Shown piece after piece: positions 37,142 through 49,194 of a stretch of 64,000 nucleotides of DNA (positions are counted from its first letter, which is position 1; each line of letters begins with the position of its first letter). The DNA is from Cornus controversa (taxonomy: Eukaryota > Streptophyta > Magnoliopsida > Cornales > Cornaceae), in contig CM048845.1 in NCBI GenBank assembly GCA_026545225.1, positions 119,229,033 through 119,293,032 of the forward strand. The letters run 5' to 3'. Both the position numbers and the translations under genes were made by a program. The notes below the pieces were generated by a model that searched no databases, was not told the origin of the DNA, and saw nothing but the letters and a program-made list of their open reading frames with translations.

Positions 37142-38226
37142 ATGAGTAAAAAATCAAGCAAAAATGATGACACCAAAAGATGTGTTTGGACATCACAAAT
37201 GGATGATATATTTGTTGATGCATTACATAATCAACATCTATATGGAAATAGGGTTGATGGCACTTTCACCACAAAAGCTTACGATGAGATTGTTCAAGAA
37301 TTGACGGAAAAATTAGGCATGGATATCAACAAAGAGAAAGTCAAGAATCGTATGAAAACAATCAAGGTTCGTTTTAATGAGTGTTATGACTTATTTAAGA
37401 ATGGTTTAAGTGGGTTTGCTTGGAGTGAAGAAACAAAAATGTGGAGTGCTGAGCCGGAAGTTTGGGCATCTTTAATTGAGGTTTGCTTTCTAAAGTGATT
37501 TTTTGGTTCTTTTGAGTCATATTTTTTTTCTATCTTGAAATAATGTTAATGAACTTTTTTATGATTTGGCAATAGGCAAAACCACAAGCTGAGAAATGGA
37601 GGACTACGCCGATTGCCAATTATGAAAAGTTACTAGATTTGTTCGCAAAAGATAGGGCAACGGGGAATAATGCAGCAACTACTAAGGAGAAGAATCAAGG
37701 ATTGGTTAACACTCATAATGAGGATCTTATGGAGAGCATCAACGGTATAGATCATTTAGTCTCACAAAATGAAGTAAATTTGAAAAATTATGACTTTATT
37801 GAAAATGACTTTGAAAATATGGTGTCTCCGGAAACACCTTCAAGTGTGCCTTCCAATAGCATGACTTCTTTAAAAGGAAAAAGAAAAAGGAATTCTTCAG
37901 TTGTTGACAAAAATGATGAAATGATTGACGCAATGAAAAGTTTTGCTGCAGCTCTTGAAAAGGGGAATAAACTTTTGGAGAAGGGATATGATCTTGCGAA
38001 AAAGAAAATTGCTCTTTATGAAAAGTTTAACCAAAATGAAAAATCTGAAGAAGAAATCTATAATGAGTTGATAGCAATTGGAGTGGATGAGCACATAATT
38101 GATGATGCGTACATTTTCTTGACTGCGCGTGACCATTGTGACAAAATGAAACAATTTCTTGGTTGTCCATTTACAAGACGCAAGCGACTCCTAGAGAAGT
38201 TGATGGCCAATAATTCTGAACGTTGA
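37142..38226 (+). CDS. Myb/SANT-like protein of the PIF/Harbinger element, 329 aa
   Basis: Second protein of PIF/Harbinger elements, which binds subterminal DNA and helps the transposase reach the nucleus. Exons 37142-37480 and 37576-38226, joined in phase 0 by a 95 bp intron, 990 nt. The Myb/SANT-like domain occupies about residues 10-115 (CVWTSQMDDIFVDAL, MKTIKVRFNECYDLF, GFAWSEETKMW, PEVWASLIE). The rest is hydrophilic with a basic patch (SLKGKRKRNSS) and a C-terminal helical region. An upstream in-frame ATG at 37097 exists, but 37142 is preferred because the extra 15 residues are hydrophobic and unlike the family. The frame is fully open. Confidence 0.85.
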
Positions 38227-39002
38227 TTATGGTTTCAGTTATGTTATGTTTTTTTGGGGATGTAAACTTTCGATAACTTAGCAACATTTTGGACAGCTCA
38301 TAGAATTTGCATGGTCTCTTATGTCTAACTTCCGTTATGTTATGTTATGTTTTTTTTTTTTTGTCATAGAATTCTTGGAACATTAAGATGTTGCAGAGAT
38401 TTTGTAGTTTGTGATATTACTGTCGAAAGTGGTTGTGATATTATTAAATGAGCTCATGATGCCTTTTCTTTTAAATCCATCTGAAATGCTTTTAGAGAGG
38501 TTTAGGAAAATAAACTAGCGTTGGGTCTCTCTCTTGTCTCAAGTGCATGGGTTCAAATTAATAAGAAAATACATAATTGGAAGAAACTTGTGTTTTATTT
38601 TGTAATATAAATACGAAAGGGTATATCAATAATTGGTTAGAATAGTTTCTTTTCTTTTCTCTCCTTTAACTTATCCAAACAACAATGTTATCATTTCTTT
38701 TCTTTTCTTTCATAATTTATCCAAACACAAATACCTGTTATCCTCTCCTTTCTTTTCTTTTCTTTTCTCTCATAACTTAAGTTATCCTTTCTTTTCTTTT
38801 CTCTCCTAGTTATCCAAACAAGCCCTTATAGTTCTCTGAAATTTTCTGAGTGACAAACCAAGCAAACCTATAACGTCTCTAATTTTTTGACAACTTTCAA
38901 GTCTAATAGTGGCAAAGATGAGTAGAGTGTTCTTTATTACATCATTAGTGGAATCTTCCGAAACACCTCTCATCGCAACCTCTAACTCTAGGATCATCAA
39001 AG

Positions 39003-40030
39003 TGTTAGAGAGTTTAATGTTAAAGGGTAGTATTGTCTTTTTATTTTATTTCTCCTTCTTTAGTTGTGACTTTTTTTATTTTATTTCTCCTTCTCCTTCT
39101 CCTTCTCCTTTTTTAGTTAGGACTTTTTATTTTATTTTATCTTTCCTTTAGTTAGGACATTCTTTGTACACATATATGCAGTGTAATACATAATATATGA
39201 GGAAATAATATTGAGAGCTCTATCTCTCTCGTTTCTTACATGGTATCATTGTAACATCAATTCTGGCCCTAGTTGTCCATCACACGCAATTGCAATCTTG
39301 ATAGTTCTCTTTGCAAAACAGTTCGCAACCTAAGACATAGTAGCATCGCAACACATTCTTTTCAATCCTGATAATTCTCTTCGCAAAACAGTTCGTAACC
39401 CTAGATATTGTAGCATCGCAACACAGTCTTCACTTCTTCTGTTTTCTTAACCATATCGCAGCAATTACATATCTATTTGAAAACACATTAGCAATTGCAC
39501 CATCGTTGTTGTTAGAAGCCCAATTGCATGTTGACGATCTCGACTCACTTTAGCAAATTTGGATTTGGAATCAAATAGCAATCAGATTTCTCTATTTTCT
39601 CTCATCTAGTTCAATTCACATCATCAATCACACTACCAGTTCGTAGTCAAGTCAATTATTGGCTTATTAATCTTTTAAGATGGCCAGCGGTAATATGGAC
39701 TCCCTTCAAGCTATTGGTGTGAAACTAACAAGAGAAAATTATGCATATTGGGCATATGTAATAAATAAATAAAAAATTGTTAGGTAAAAACATGTGAGAT
39801 TATGTCACTAGAACTTTGATTATTCCATCAGACACCAAAGCTGAAAATTGTTATCTAATTGGGCAGTGAATAATGCAAAGATAATCACTAGGATAAATAA
39901 TTTCATTAATTAATCTATTAGTGTGCACTTAGCTAAATTATCCACCGCCAAAGAAATTTGGGATTATATGTCTAAGTTGTATGTGCAATCTAATTTGCTA
40001 GATAACATATAAATTGCCTAGATGTACTAA
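39003..40030 (+). mobile_element. Truncated Ty1/Copia retrotransposon (5' LTR and decayed gag)
   Basis: The LTR is 39003-39240 (TGTTAGAGAG to TTTCTTACA) and is followed directly by TGGTATCATTG, a decayed initiator tRNA-Met primer-binding site. A gag start at 39680 (MASGNMDSLQAIGVKLTREN) continues with stops to KEIWDYMSKLYVQSNLLDN near 40012, as in Copia gag. Pol and the 3' LTR are missing. It sits immediately after the split MITE. Confidence 0.8.
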
Positions 40031-40319
40031 TTTAATTAAATTAGAAATTTGGTTATGCTTTGATACTATATATATGCAAGTATTGAAATTGAAGGTTTAA
40101 AGCCTTACTGAAAAGAATTTGAAGGTTTAAATCCCTATTGAAAAGAGATATTTACTTAAGTGAAATTTTTGCTTGAAAAACGACTCATTAAAAGCTTGGT
40201 ACACATAGATGTAGAACCAATATTATGAGGATAATTATTATGGATATTGTTATTACATTGTTTATATTGATTTTTTTTTCATACTGTTTATGTCATGTGT
40301 GAGTTGTGATTTTCGATAA

Positions 40320-41316
40320 GTTTTAAATAGTCGGAATTGAAAATAGAGGCACAAAGATGTCTGGTGGTTAATAAGTCCACCTGACTGTCCAGTGGTTTCA
40401 CGTCAACCTACGGACTAGTAATCTGGAATAACGGAACGTACAGAAGGACTGTTGTGTTGATGTGTGTGTTACGACTATTTGAGTTACATGTCGGGTGTGC
40501 GCATGCGCGTCATCTGCACTGTATCTAAATAAGTAAATTGTTCATTTCAAGTTTTACGCTTTTTAAACCATTATAAATAAGTTAATTATTCTGTTGTTTA
40601 TGGACAAGTTATGGCTTCATTGTTTATGGGCAGATTATATTTCATGTTTATGTGTAAATGTATATTAGCGAATACTTGTGAAGCATGTAGGAATTGAAAT
40701 AGGAACATGTTAGAAAGAACAATGTTGCGTGAATATTTTTTTAAGAATTCTTACTTCAGTCTGAAATGTTTAGGAGGGACAGTTGAGTCATTTCTAGTGA
40801 GCCTTCGTTGCTCACCCTACAGATGTACCACATTTTTTAGAAAAATGGGATGGAAAGGATGTTGCTTGAGCTCTTGGAAGCTTGAAGTGGCATATTTTTA
40901 TTCTTTCTTTTTGGTGTTTTGTAGTTATACTTGCATGTATTAGGTATAACTTGGATAATATATATGTTACTTTATTCGGGGCCAGTCTGTTAGCTTAGTA
41001 CTTCTGTACTTGTATGACATGTTATATTCAGGAATTTTGTGATTTATCTTTTCTACTGAGCATGATTATTGTATGTTAATTATAGTCAAGTTGCTTATCG
41101 CTTCCACAGTGACGACTTTGATGTCGGCTTGAGGTCCAAGATTTGGATCCTTTTCTATTTCTTTCTCATCTTCTCTTTTAGTCGTAACTCTAGTCTTTGG
41201 GATTCGGGACATGACAGCTTAGTATCAGAGCTTGTTTGTAGTTGTAAGGTATTGAGATTTCATTTAATCACCTTCATTTTCCATGCCCTTCCGAGTGTTG
41301 GAATTTGGGGCGTGAC
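40320..41316 (+). mobile_element. LTR-retrotransposon (probably Gypsy) LTR end and primer-binding site
   Basis: GATTCGGGACATGACA ends at 41216 and is followed by GCTTAGTATCAGAGCT, close to the canonical initiator tRNA-Met primer-binding site after a Gypsy LTR. A second LTR-end-like string, TTTGGGGCGTGACA, ends at 41316, exactly 100 bp later. The LTR start is not resolved; the left limit is a guess based on the GC-richer block. No gag or pol follows. Confidence 0.5.
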
Positions 41317-41521
41317 AGTTTTCGACAGCTTGGGGGACTTCTCTCGCTATCATATTTCATTTTGGAACAGGCTGGAATCTCAACTTAATTGAGTTCTCGA
41401 CAGAGCAACAGAGGTGAATGGAAGCAAATGCCACCAGTATTTCCCACCAGGTAAATACAAAATTCAAGGTCAGTTTCATCATCCAGAAAGTTTTGTTCGG
41501 TATACGGGAATAAAAGGATAG

Positions 41522-41617
41522 TCAACTAGACACATCAACTGCAGGAGGGAGAGCCACTTCTTCTTCCCCCAAGTACTGCTTGAATCGTCGTGCATTTCTT
41601 GCTCGATGAAGCTCTAC
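41522..41617 (-). other. Candidate C-terminal exon, 31 codons plus stop
   Basis: After a - strand acceptor TTCTTCGATAG the frame reads VELHRARNARRFKQYLGEEE and ends PPAVDVSS with a TGA. The amino-acid composition is convincing for coding sequence, but no upstream exon was identified and the family is not recognised. It may be a pseudogene fragment. Confidence 0.3.
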
Positions 41618-42591
41618 CTATCGAAGAAAATAAATTCTTTCTATTGTTGGCACTGGAGTACTTGTATTGAGTCGACTCAACCTTTCGTGGTGCTTGAGAT
41701 TGAGGATCATTGTTTGTGGAAGATTAGATATTTCGAGAGAGGTAAACAAAGAATGAGGGTGAGAGAATCATCGGCGAAAGTTGGGGATTCTTGTTGTTTG
41801 CTTTTCTTTTAATAAAAATGAAAAAATTGGCATGAATTGACCACGTTAGGTTCAATTGCTAATTCAGAAAAAACCATTTGGTTTTCCTATCATTTTTCAC
41901 AATTCAAGTGAGTGTGTTTCTTGTGAAAGTTAAAAAAAAAAATTGTTAAAAGAAAATTGCAAGCCCTTCAGTCATTCTGAATTTGGTGTTTGGATAAAAA
42001 TATCACTTCCCTTGTTTTTTTTAAAAAAAAGGGGTAATAGATTTTTTTTCCACATGTCGTAGGAGGTATTACAAAATGAGTGAAAGGAACAGTTTCTAAG
42101 AAAACGAGGATATAAATATATATATTTTTTCAAGAAACACGCTCATAAACTCCACTTGCTCCTATGAAAACAAACTTACAAGTGAAGTATCATGACCACA
42201 GTCCTTGTGGTCCATTGCCTTTTTTTTGTTTGATTGAATCGAAAGAAAGAAATAATTATTATTTTACCATAATATTTCTAAATATACTACTCGTATAAAT
42301 TAATACAAATAAATGAGAATAATTATATTTTTTTTAATTTTATCCAACAAATATACTTCTTCCTCTTTCTCCTTCTCCTTATTTTGGATGGAAACAAAGG
42401 GGCAGGCGTCCAAGGAGGAGGAGGAACGGCGCCTACATCGACAAAATCTTCAATGTGACTATATTTATTTATTTTTTTTGTTTGGAAATATTTACTTTTT
42501 AATAGACATATTAATAGGGTTTTTAGGTTTTTATTACAAAATTACATTTTAAAATTGATTCAACTTTTATTATGGATTTCACTTTGATACT

Positions 42592-43054
42592 TAGTGATGT
42601 CAATTTAACCCGCCCGTTGGGGCTCGTCTCGTCTCGCCTCTAATAGGAAGGGTTTGGGATCATACTAATCAGATTAGAGGCGGGTTTGAAAAGAGAGTTT
42701 AAAACTCGCTAAACTCCGAACTTGTCTCGAGTAATGATAAATATATAAATAAATATTCTTTTATTAACTATGATTTTTATTTTTTTTCATTAGTTATGAT
42801 AATTTTAAATTTTAACATTTTTTATTATTATCATTTGTAAGTATTTGTCTATACTTAATTTTTTTTTACAAAATTTATCGTAAATTCATTCAAGTTTGCA
42901 TTATATTTCTTAAAAATATATATATTAGGACGCTCCAAACCCACCCTGACTCCGATGTGGAGCGCCCCAAAGCAGGTTTGGGAATAATTTTTTATTCATG
43001 GAACGGGTTTGAAAAAGGAGTGTTCCCGTTCTGAACAGCCCATTGACATCCCTA
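42592..43054. mobile_element. 463 bp hAT-type MITE with 8 bp TSD
   Basis: TAGTGATGTCAATTT at the left and ATTGACATCCCTA at the right are inverted termini; the octamer TTGATACT flanks both sides (42584-42591 and 43055-43062). Same family as 11083-11547 by termini, size and CCCGCCC-type subterminal sequence. Confidence 0.85.
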
Positions 43055-43064
43055 TTGATACTTG

Positions 43065-43096
<32 letters not shown>

Positions 43097-43394
43097 AGTG
43101 TTGGTTAGGTACATTAATCGCCCACAAAATCTAATGCAGATCCTGGGTATTTTTTATTCTCTCTCTTCACGTAGTTGAAGATAATTGAGACTATATAGAT
43201 ATAGCAGCCCATATATGATCTGAGCCTGTGATGGGCAACCCATAGCTAAAAAGAAACTGAAGCAAGTTAATTTGGAACCTAGACTTGAGGCCCAATACTA
43301 TGTAAAGCACTTGGATTGGAATAGTTCAATTGCAAAATCTGGGTATGGCTTCTTTTTTTCCCCTATCCATTCATTGCGGACCCAATTAATATTT

Positions 43395-44117
43395 GGGTAA
43401 ATATCACTAACACTCCTGATATTTGATGTATATGCAGCTACAACTTTGTGAATATTCGTCACCAACACCCTGTTAGCTTTTTCATTTTTTTAATATGTGA
43501 AATGTCTTGATTACCCCTGATTGTTTAAATGTATTTTAATATAAAAATATCATAATAGAAAAATGACCACAATATCCTTCGTCATATTATGCATTGGCAA
43601 TTAATTTTTTATTTTATTTTAATATTATTATTTATGAAATTAAATAATTATATATATTATAGTGTATATATATAGATGAATAGAGAAAAAGAAAGAGAAA
43701 TTTAATTAATTTTTTATTTTATGTTAACATTATTATTTATGGAAATAAATAATTATATATATAGGTTATATATATATTATAGTATATTGTATATAGATAG
43801 ATATATAGAGAAAAAGAAAAAGAAATTTAATTACTTTTTTATTTTATGTTAATATTATTATTTATGAAAATAAATAATTATATATCGATTTTTTATATTA
43901 TAGTATATATATAAAGGTATATTTGAAGGAGTATTTTGGTCCATGAGACGGTGTTAAATGAGTAAATTTAGTATTCAAATGGGTAATGCTATATGTCAAA
44001 AAGTACTCTGACATGATGTACTTTTGATATAATAGAGTGTATGTAATATACGACTATAAGATACAAATTATAAGAGGTGCTAATGACAAAAATTTACAAG
44101 AATCAATGATATTTACC
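43395..44117. mobile_element. Mutator-like non-autonomous element, copy A (723 bp)
   Basis: Left end GGGTAAATATCACTAACACT and inverted right end GGTAAATATCATTGATTC; the 9 bp flanks TTAATATTT (43386-43394) and TTAGTATTT (44118-44126) differ at one base. Interior blocks TATTTTGGTCCA, AATTTAGTATTCAAA and GTACTTTTG are shared with copies B and C. It contains three about 118 bp tandem units (see repeat entry). Confidence 0.75.
43590..43915. repeat. ~118 bp tandem units, three copies, in copy A
   Basis: Units start near 43596, 43704 and 43824 with TTTTTTATTTTATGTTAAT, then TATTTATGAAAATAAATAA and GAGAAAAAGAAAGAGAAATT. Copy B has two such units; copy C none that I can see. Confidence 0.7.
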
Positions 44118-44267
44118 TTAGTATTTTGACCAATGGCGCTCGGAACCCAATGCTTGAGCATGATCAAACGAAGTGTCTGTGAGTGATATAGTGTGTTAAT
44201 TTGATTCAGATCACAGTCCTAAAAAGAGGCTCTCATCATGTGTTCAATTAGATTCCTTACCTTTCTG

Positions 44268-44340
<73 letters not shown>

Positions 44341-44548
44341 AAAAATTGGGGTCAAATGCCTTCAAGGCTAGTGTTTTTGTTGAAAGTAGACGTTACGGTG
44401 ATAATTGCAACTTAACCACCATATTTTTGAGCAAATTAATGAGGATATATACTATCATTTAGATATCACAAATTCTTCTGCTCAGCAATCATCATCAGAT
44501 ACATCACAATCATATTCATCATTGTCATCATCTCTAGCATTATTTCAC

Positions 44549-44600
<52 letters not shown>
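44268..44600. repeat. TA and GA microsatellites
   Basis: A TA tract at 44269-44308 followed by a GA tract to 44338, and another TA tract at 44550-44592 followed by CA repeats. The 44127-44880 interval otherwise shows no gene. Confidence 0.85.
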
Positions 44601-44602
<2 letters not shown>

Positions 44603-44879
44603 AATATACTAGGAGGAATTAGAGCGGTGGTAAAGTTATATTTTTGCACCGAAAAGTAGTTGTACTAGTCAACTAACATACTTGATTCATCACACAAACA
44701 GGGCATCATTGCCTTCCCATAAAACTTACTTTCACTAGCTCATTGTGCCCTCCCCATTTGCGGCTCCTGCAAGTCTTTTTTACTCCCTCACTGAAATCCA
44801 ACACTTTCTACCCTATATATATATATATATATATATAAACACACACACAAACACATCACACACATCTTTTTTAAAAATC

Positions 44880-45456
44880 GAAAAGTTATTTCATAATAAA
44901 AAAATGTAAAATGTCTTAATTGTCCCTAATTATTTAAATATATTTTAATACAAAAATATCATAATAAAAAAATAATCACATACCCTTCATGTTTTTTATT
45001 TTATGTTAATAATATTATTTATGAAAGTAAATAATTATATATATTAGGTTATATATATTATAGTGTATATATATAGATGAATAGAGAAAAAGAAAGAGAA
45101 ATTTAATTGCATTTTTATTTTATGTTAATATTATTATTTATGAAAATAAATAATTATATATAGATTACATATATTATAGTATATATATATAAGTATATTA
45201 AAGGAGTATTTTGGTCCATTAGACACGGTTAAATAAGTAAATTTAGTATTCAAATGAGTTAGACAAGAAGTCAAAAAACAGCATGGTCATTTCACTATCA
45301 AAAAATACTCTGATACAGTGTACTTTTGACAGAACCGTAAAAAGAAGTGTATGTGATATACGACACAAACCATAAAGGGTATTTGTGACGAAAATTCACA
45401 AAATTATAGTCGCGTGTTAATACATCAAACATCAGAGATGTTAGTGATACTTACCT
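44880..45456. mobile_element. Mutator-like element, copy B (left end missing)
   Basis: Begins within the internal region (AAAATGTCTTAATTGTCCC) and ends with the family right terminus (GATGTTAGTGATACTTACC near 45456). Internal sequence follows copy A closely, with two rather than three minisatellite units. The left border is approximate and no TSD is present, so it appears truncated by a neighbouring TA/CA tract. Confidence 0.65.
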
Positions 45457-46523
45457 TAACAATAAATACATATATTGAAAATTGTGAACATAGTGTTACG
45501 AAAATTAATCGAAAAAAAGATCAAACACACGTGTAAACATTGAGATGCGGAGATATTGCCGTATACATTTTGTTATTGTGTTGTGACGGGGAAAAAATGT
45601 ATTATTTTTGTGAGTTGCTTGTGTGTGTGCATGCTTGTGCGGCTGAGAAAGGGAGGGTTAGCACGCAATTCATGGAGAATGTTGAAGAGTGTCGACCATG
45701 TACTGATGATGTTGAAGGCCCAAAGCTTATTGTTTATACATGGACATCAGTCACTCTATTACAGAAATATACTATATAATTCTATATTGAGAATAAGAAG
45801 ACGGTTTTAGAAGTTCACAGTATAATTATCCAAAATGATTAGCTTGCCTAGTTGTCTAACTTAAAAGAGAGGGACCCACATGGGTCCTACTGTCCTGCCT
45901 CAGAGGATCATACAAGTTTTTCCGTCCTCTGTTTCTATTAGTCACTTCAACTATTAACATAGCATAATTCCGTAATTAATACTACTACTAGTCTATATAT
46001 ATATATATATATATATAGAAATGAATGACGTATTGCTCACGGATGAATAAAAATTTTATTCACACCAAATAAAATAATCGTTGAATGTGGTTGATACAAA
46101 AAAGACAATTACAAAAAAAAAAAATCTAACAATCACATTTATTCGTTGCAATATTTGGTGTGGATGAACGAGATCATTACTCATTATATACATACTTGAA
46201 TATTAGCCATGATTTGGCTCAAATAAATGGACATATGTGAACTTAGCTTAGTTTTTTGTTTGCACTTTACAGTCTTGATGTGCTGAAAAGATTGAGCTTG
46301 ACTGCCACTATTGTTTGTAATCTGATTGGGTTTGCTCAACTTTTGAGTTTATAAGACATGTTATTTTAATTTTTTTTTAAATTATATCTGGGTACAAGAT
46401 TTTCAAATTTATAAATAAAGTTTATCACCTATTCAAAATTGATAATAAACAAACATAAATCAAATTCGAGTTGTTCATAAAGAGTGGCTTAGTTAATAGC
46501 TCATTAATGTGTGTGTATATGTG

Positions 46524-46557
<34 letters not shown>

Positions 46558-47019
46558 TTTGTTTTGTTATTGGTTTTTAAATATTGTCTTGCATCTATAT
46601 ATGGTTTTCTTCTTGGTGTTATTGCCCTGCAGTGCCCGCATTGTCCGTCTTTTGTTGGGACTTCCAACTATGAGGAAAATGACTGATCAAACACAACATA
46701 TAATCACACGCAAAAAATTGGGCATTCCACCGTCCACTCAGCTTTCTCAATATATATATATATACACACACACACACGAGAAAATCCTCTTTGATTTTAG
46801 AGTAGAACCTTCAGTATCCTTCTTCACTAGTACAATTTAGAGCTTTGATTAAGATGGCATTCATTAATCTTCATCAATAATTTTAGGGTTGATTGGGATT
46901 TTGATTTGATTTCTTTTTTTCCTTATTGTTCACCAATAATTATAGGATTGATTGGGATTTTGATTTGATTTCTTTCTTTATGCACATGCATTCCAAAATC
47001 TTCACTAGACTTGCGTTTA

Positions 47020-47051
<32 letters not shown>

Positions 47052-47088
47052 GAGCCCTCATTGCACAATCAAACTTACAGTATTTATT

Positions 47089-47428
47089 ACTGTGTTTGGT
47101 ACGTAATGATAGAATAGAATGCCAATATTACCTTTTTGAATTCATTCCTTTATTTTAGAAAAAAAAACTAAAGTGAAAATGACTATTCTACGTCATTTAT
47201 TTGGAATGAAAAAAAATAAAAATTCATTACACTACTCAACTTATGGAATGGTCATTTTATTCCTAATAAATATTAAAAAATAAAATCTAATTACCAAAAA
47301 TAATGTAATCATCATTCTATTCCTGCATCATTTCATGTTTGAAACCAAACAATAAAATGAGAATAACCATTCCATCCATTCTCACTTTAATAAAATACTC
47401 GTTTTATTCCATTGTTGTGTACCAAATG
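47089..47428. mobile_element. ~340 bp MITE with PIF-like ends
   Basis: Inverted ends ACTGTGTTTGGTACGTAATG and GTGTACCAAATGCAGC, rich in AATGGAATA/TTCCATT blocks between. The ends resemble PIF/Harbinger-derived MITEs, but a clean 3 bp TSD could not be fixed. Confidence 0.55.
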
Positions 47429-48567
47429 CAGCATAAAGTCCATAAGGTTAGTGTTTTATTTTTAACTTTTTCACAAATAAGTTATTTGTAACGTTAATTT
47501 ATTTTCTATATTTAGTAGTACTTTTATGCAGTTGATCTTACTTTTACGGAAGAAAGAAACAAGTTGAAGTTGCTTAGAAACTTCAATTAGCCCTTTGTAC
47601 ATATTTACACGTGTAATTGTGAAATTATCAGCCTTAATTAGTAACTTAACTTACTATAACCCATTATTAGGAGATTAAGCCACCAAATATCACAATGAGA
47701 ATGATAATGATACCTAATAATGATGATATCACAGGTAATAATGACAACAAGTTAAACCTAAATCGTAACTATTAATAGTTATCAACGACATTAATATTCG
47801 TTAATCGCTTTCTTGCAAGCATATAATTTATAATTTTAGAAAATATTAATGTGCTAACCACCTTCTTGCAACCATAAATTCTTATTCAAGACCATGTGTT
47901 ACTTGGAGAATTTGACTTGCTATTTCGATAATGAGAAAGTGTGACACTCTTTATTACGAGAATCTAAGTCTCGGTGGAGGATGTTTTAATGTACGGAATA
48001 TGACTGCAAATCAATCAAGTTGATATTTTTTTGAAAAAAAATGAACCAAGTTAAGTTGAGTCGAATTTGAATTTATTTAGGCTTAACTCAAAATCGTGAC
48101 AAGTTTAAAAAGTTGAGTTTAAACTTAACTCATTATTTAAAAAATTTTGGGCTCAACTCGTTTAATAACAAAAACCGTTTATACTTGATTTGATTGAGCT
48201 ATTGTTTCAAAATCGTTTTCGTTTCTTCATGAACTTATATGAGTTTACACAAATCTATATCCATGAACTTATATTCATGAACCTATACAAGCCTATGTTC
48301 ATGAACATATATGAGTCTACACGAACTTATACTCAGGAGCCTACACAAGCCGAACTCAATACTATTCAAAATCGGTTCGTTTAGTAAACAAGCCTATAAA
48401 TTAAGCTTGAGTTTAGCTCATTTGTTTAATGAATGAGCTGAACTTGGACACAACCTTAAACAAGCCGAACCCGAGTTATTCATGAACAACTTGATTCATT
48501 TGTAGTCCTAGTACACTTAAAATACATAAAAGATATAGGTACTTGAAAAGATCTGATCTCCAACTTT

Positions 48568-48800
48568 TAGGGCCTATTTGGTTCAATTTTTTGAAAACAA
48601 ATTTTTTATTTTTTCGTTTTTTGAGAGTTGAAAAATAAAAAATAAATAAATAAATTTGTTTGGTTGGCGGTTTCTGAAAACTATTTTATGAAAATTCAGT
48701 TAAAAATGAGTTGTTTGCAAATAACCATCTCTTATAGTTATTCGAAAACTAAATTTTGAGTTCTTAAGAGCTACTTTTATAAAATCGAATCAAGTAAATT
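48568..48800. mobile_element. MITE copy (uninterrupted relative of the PIF target site)
   Basis: Starts near TTTTAGGGCCTATTTGG and ends near AAAATCGAATCAAG with weak terminal inversion. Internally GGTTTCTGAAAACTATTTTA and TGAAAATTCAGTTAAAA match the halves flanking the PIF element at 33.3 and 38.8 kb. Confidence 0.55.
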
Positions 48801-49194
48801 TTCAGGAATAATGCTTACTTCGTCGTGACAAGATTATGGTCAAACATTAAACATCTATATTACATTTAAGATTGGTCTAAAATATTTTTATCTATCTACG
48901 GTCTAAAATCAATTTATCTAACGATTTAACAGTCGCGATTCCTTCAACATTGATAGTGATGTAAGCACAAGCATACACTAGTGATATAATATGAAAGAAA
49001 AAAAATGATGATATTAAAATAAAAATCTAAGCTGGAAAGAAGAATCATGATCAATAAATACGTTTACATAGGATGGGATTAGATCACTTTCTCGAGTTTT
49101 AATTCTAATTAATATTTAATATTTCCATTTTAGTGGTACCACTACAATATTTGATATATAGGAGTAATACACAACAAAATATAGGTAAAGACCT

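Larger units (their letters stand above)
33441..38825 (+). mobile_element. Full-length PIF/Harbinger DNA transposon, 5.4 kb
   Basis: Terminal inverted repeats GGCTTCGTTTGGA (33441) and TCCAAACAAGCCC (to 38825), flanked by a TTA target duplication (33438-33440 and 38826-38828), identify a PIF/Harbinger element. Subterminal arrays of AGAGAAAAGAAAAGAAAGGA occur inverted at both ends. It carries both proteins of an autonomous element: a DDE transposase (35288-36917) and a Myb/SANT-like protein (37142-38226), in the same direction. The transposase is interrupted by a solo LTR, so this copy is probably no longer self-mobile. Confidence 0.93.
33310..38885. mobile_element. MITE split by the PIF/Harbinger insertion (33310-33440 and 38829-38885)
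   Basis: Left half includes GATAGTTTCTGATAACTG and TTTTATGAAAACTCAGTTAAA; right half TAGTTCTCTGAAATTTTCTG and ACAAACCAAGCAAACC. A related uninterrupted copy at 48568-48800 contains the same order, and at the site corresponding to the PIF insertion it reads TCTCTTATAGTTA. The outer borders are approximate. Confidence 0.65.
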
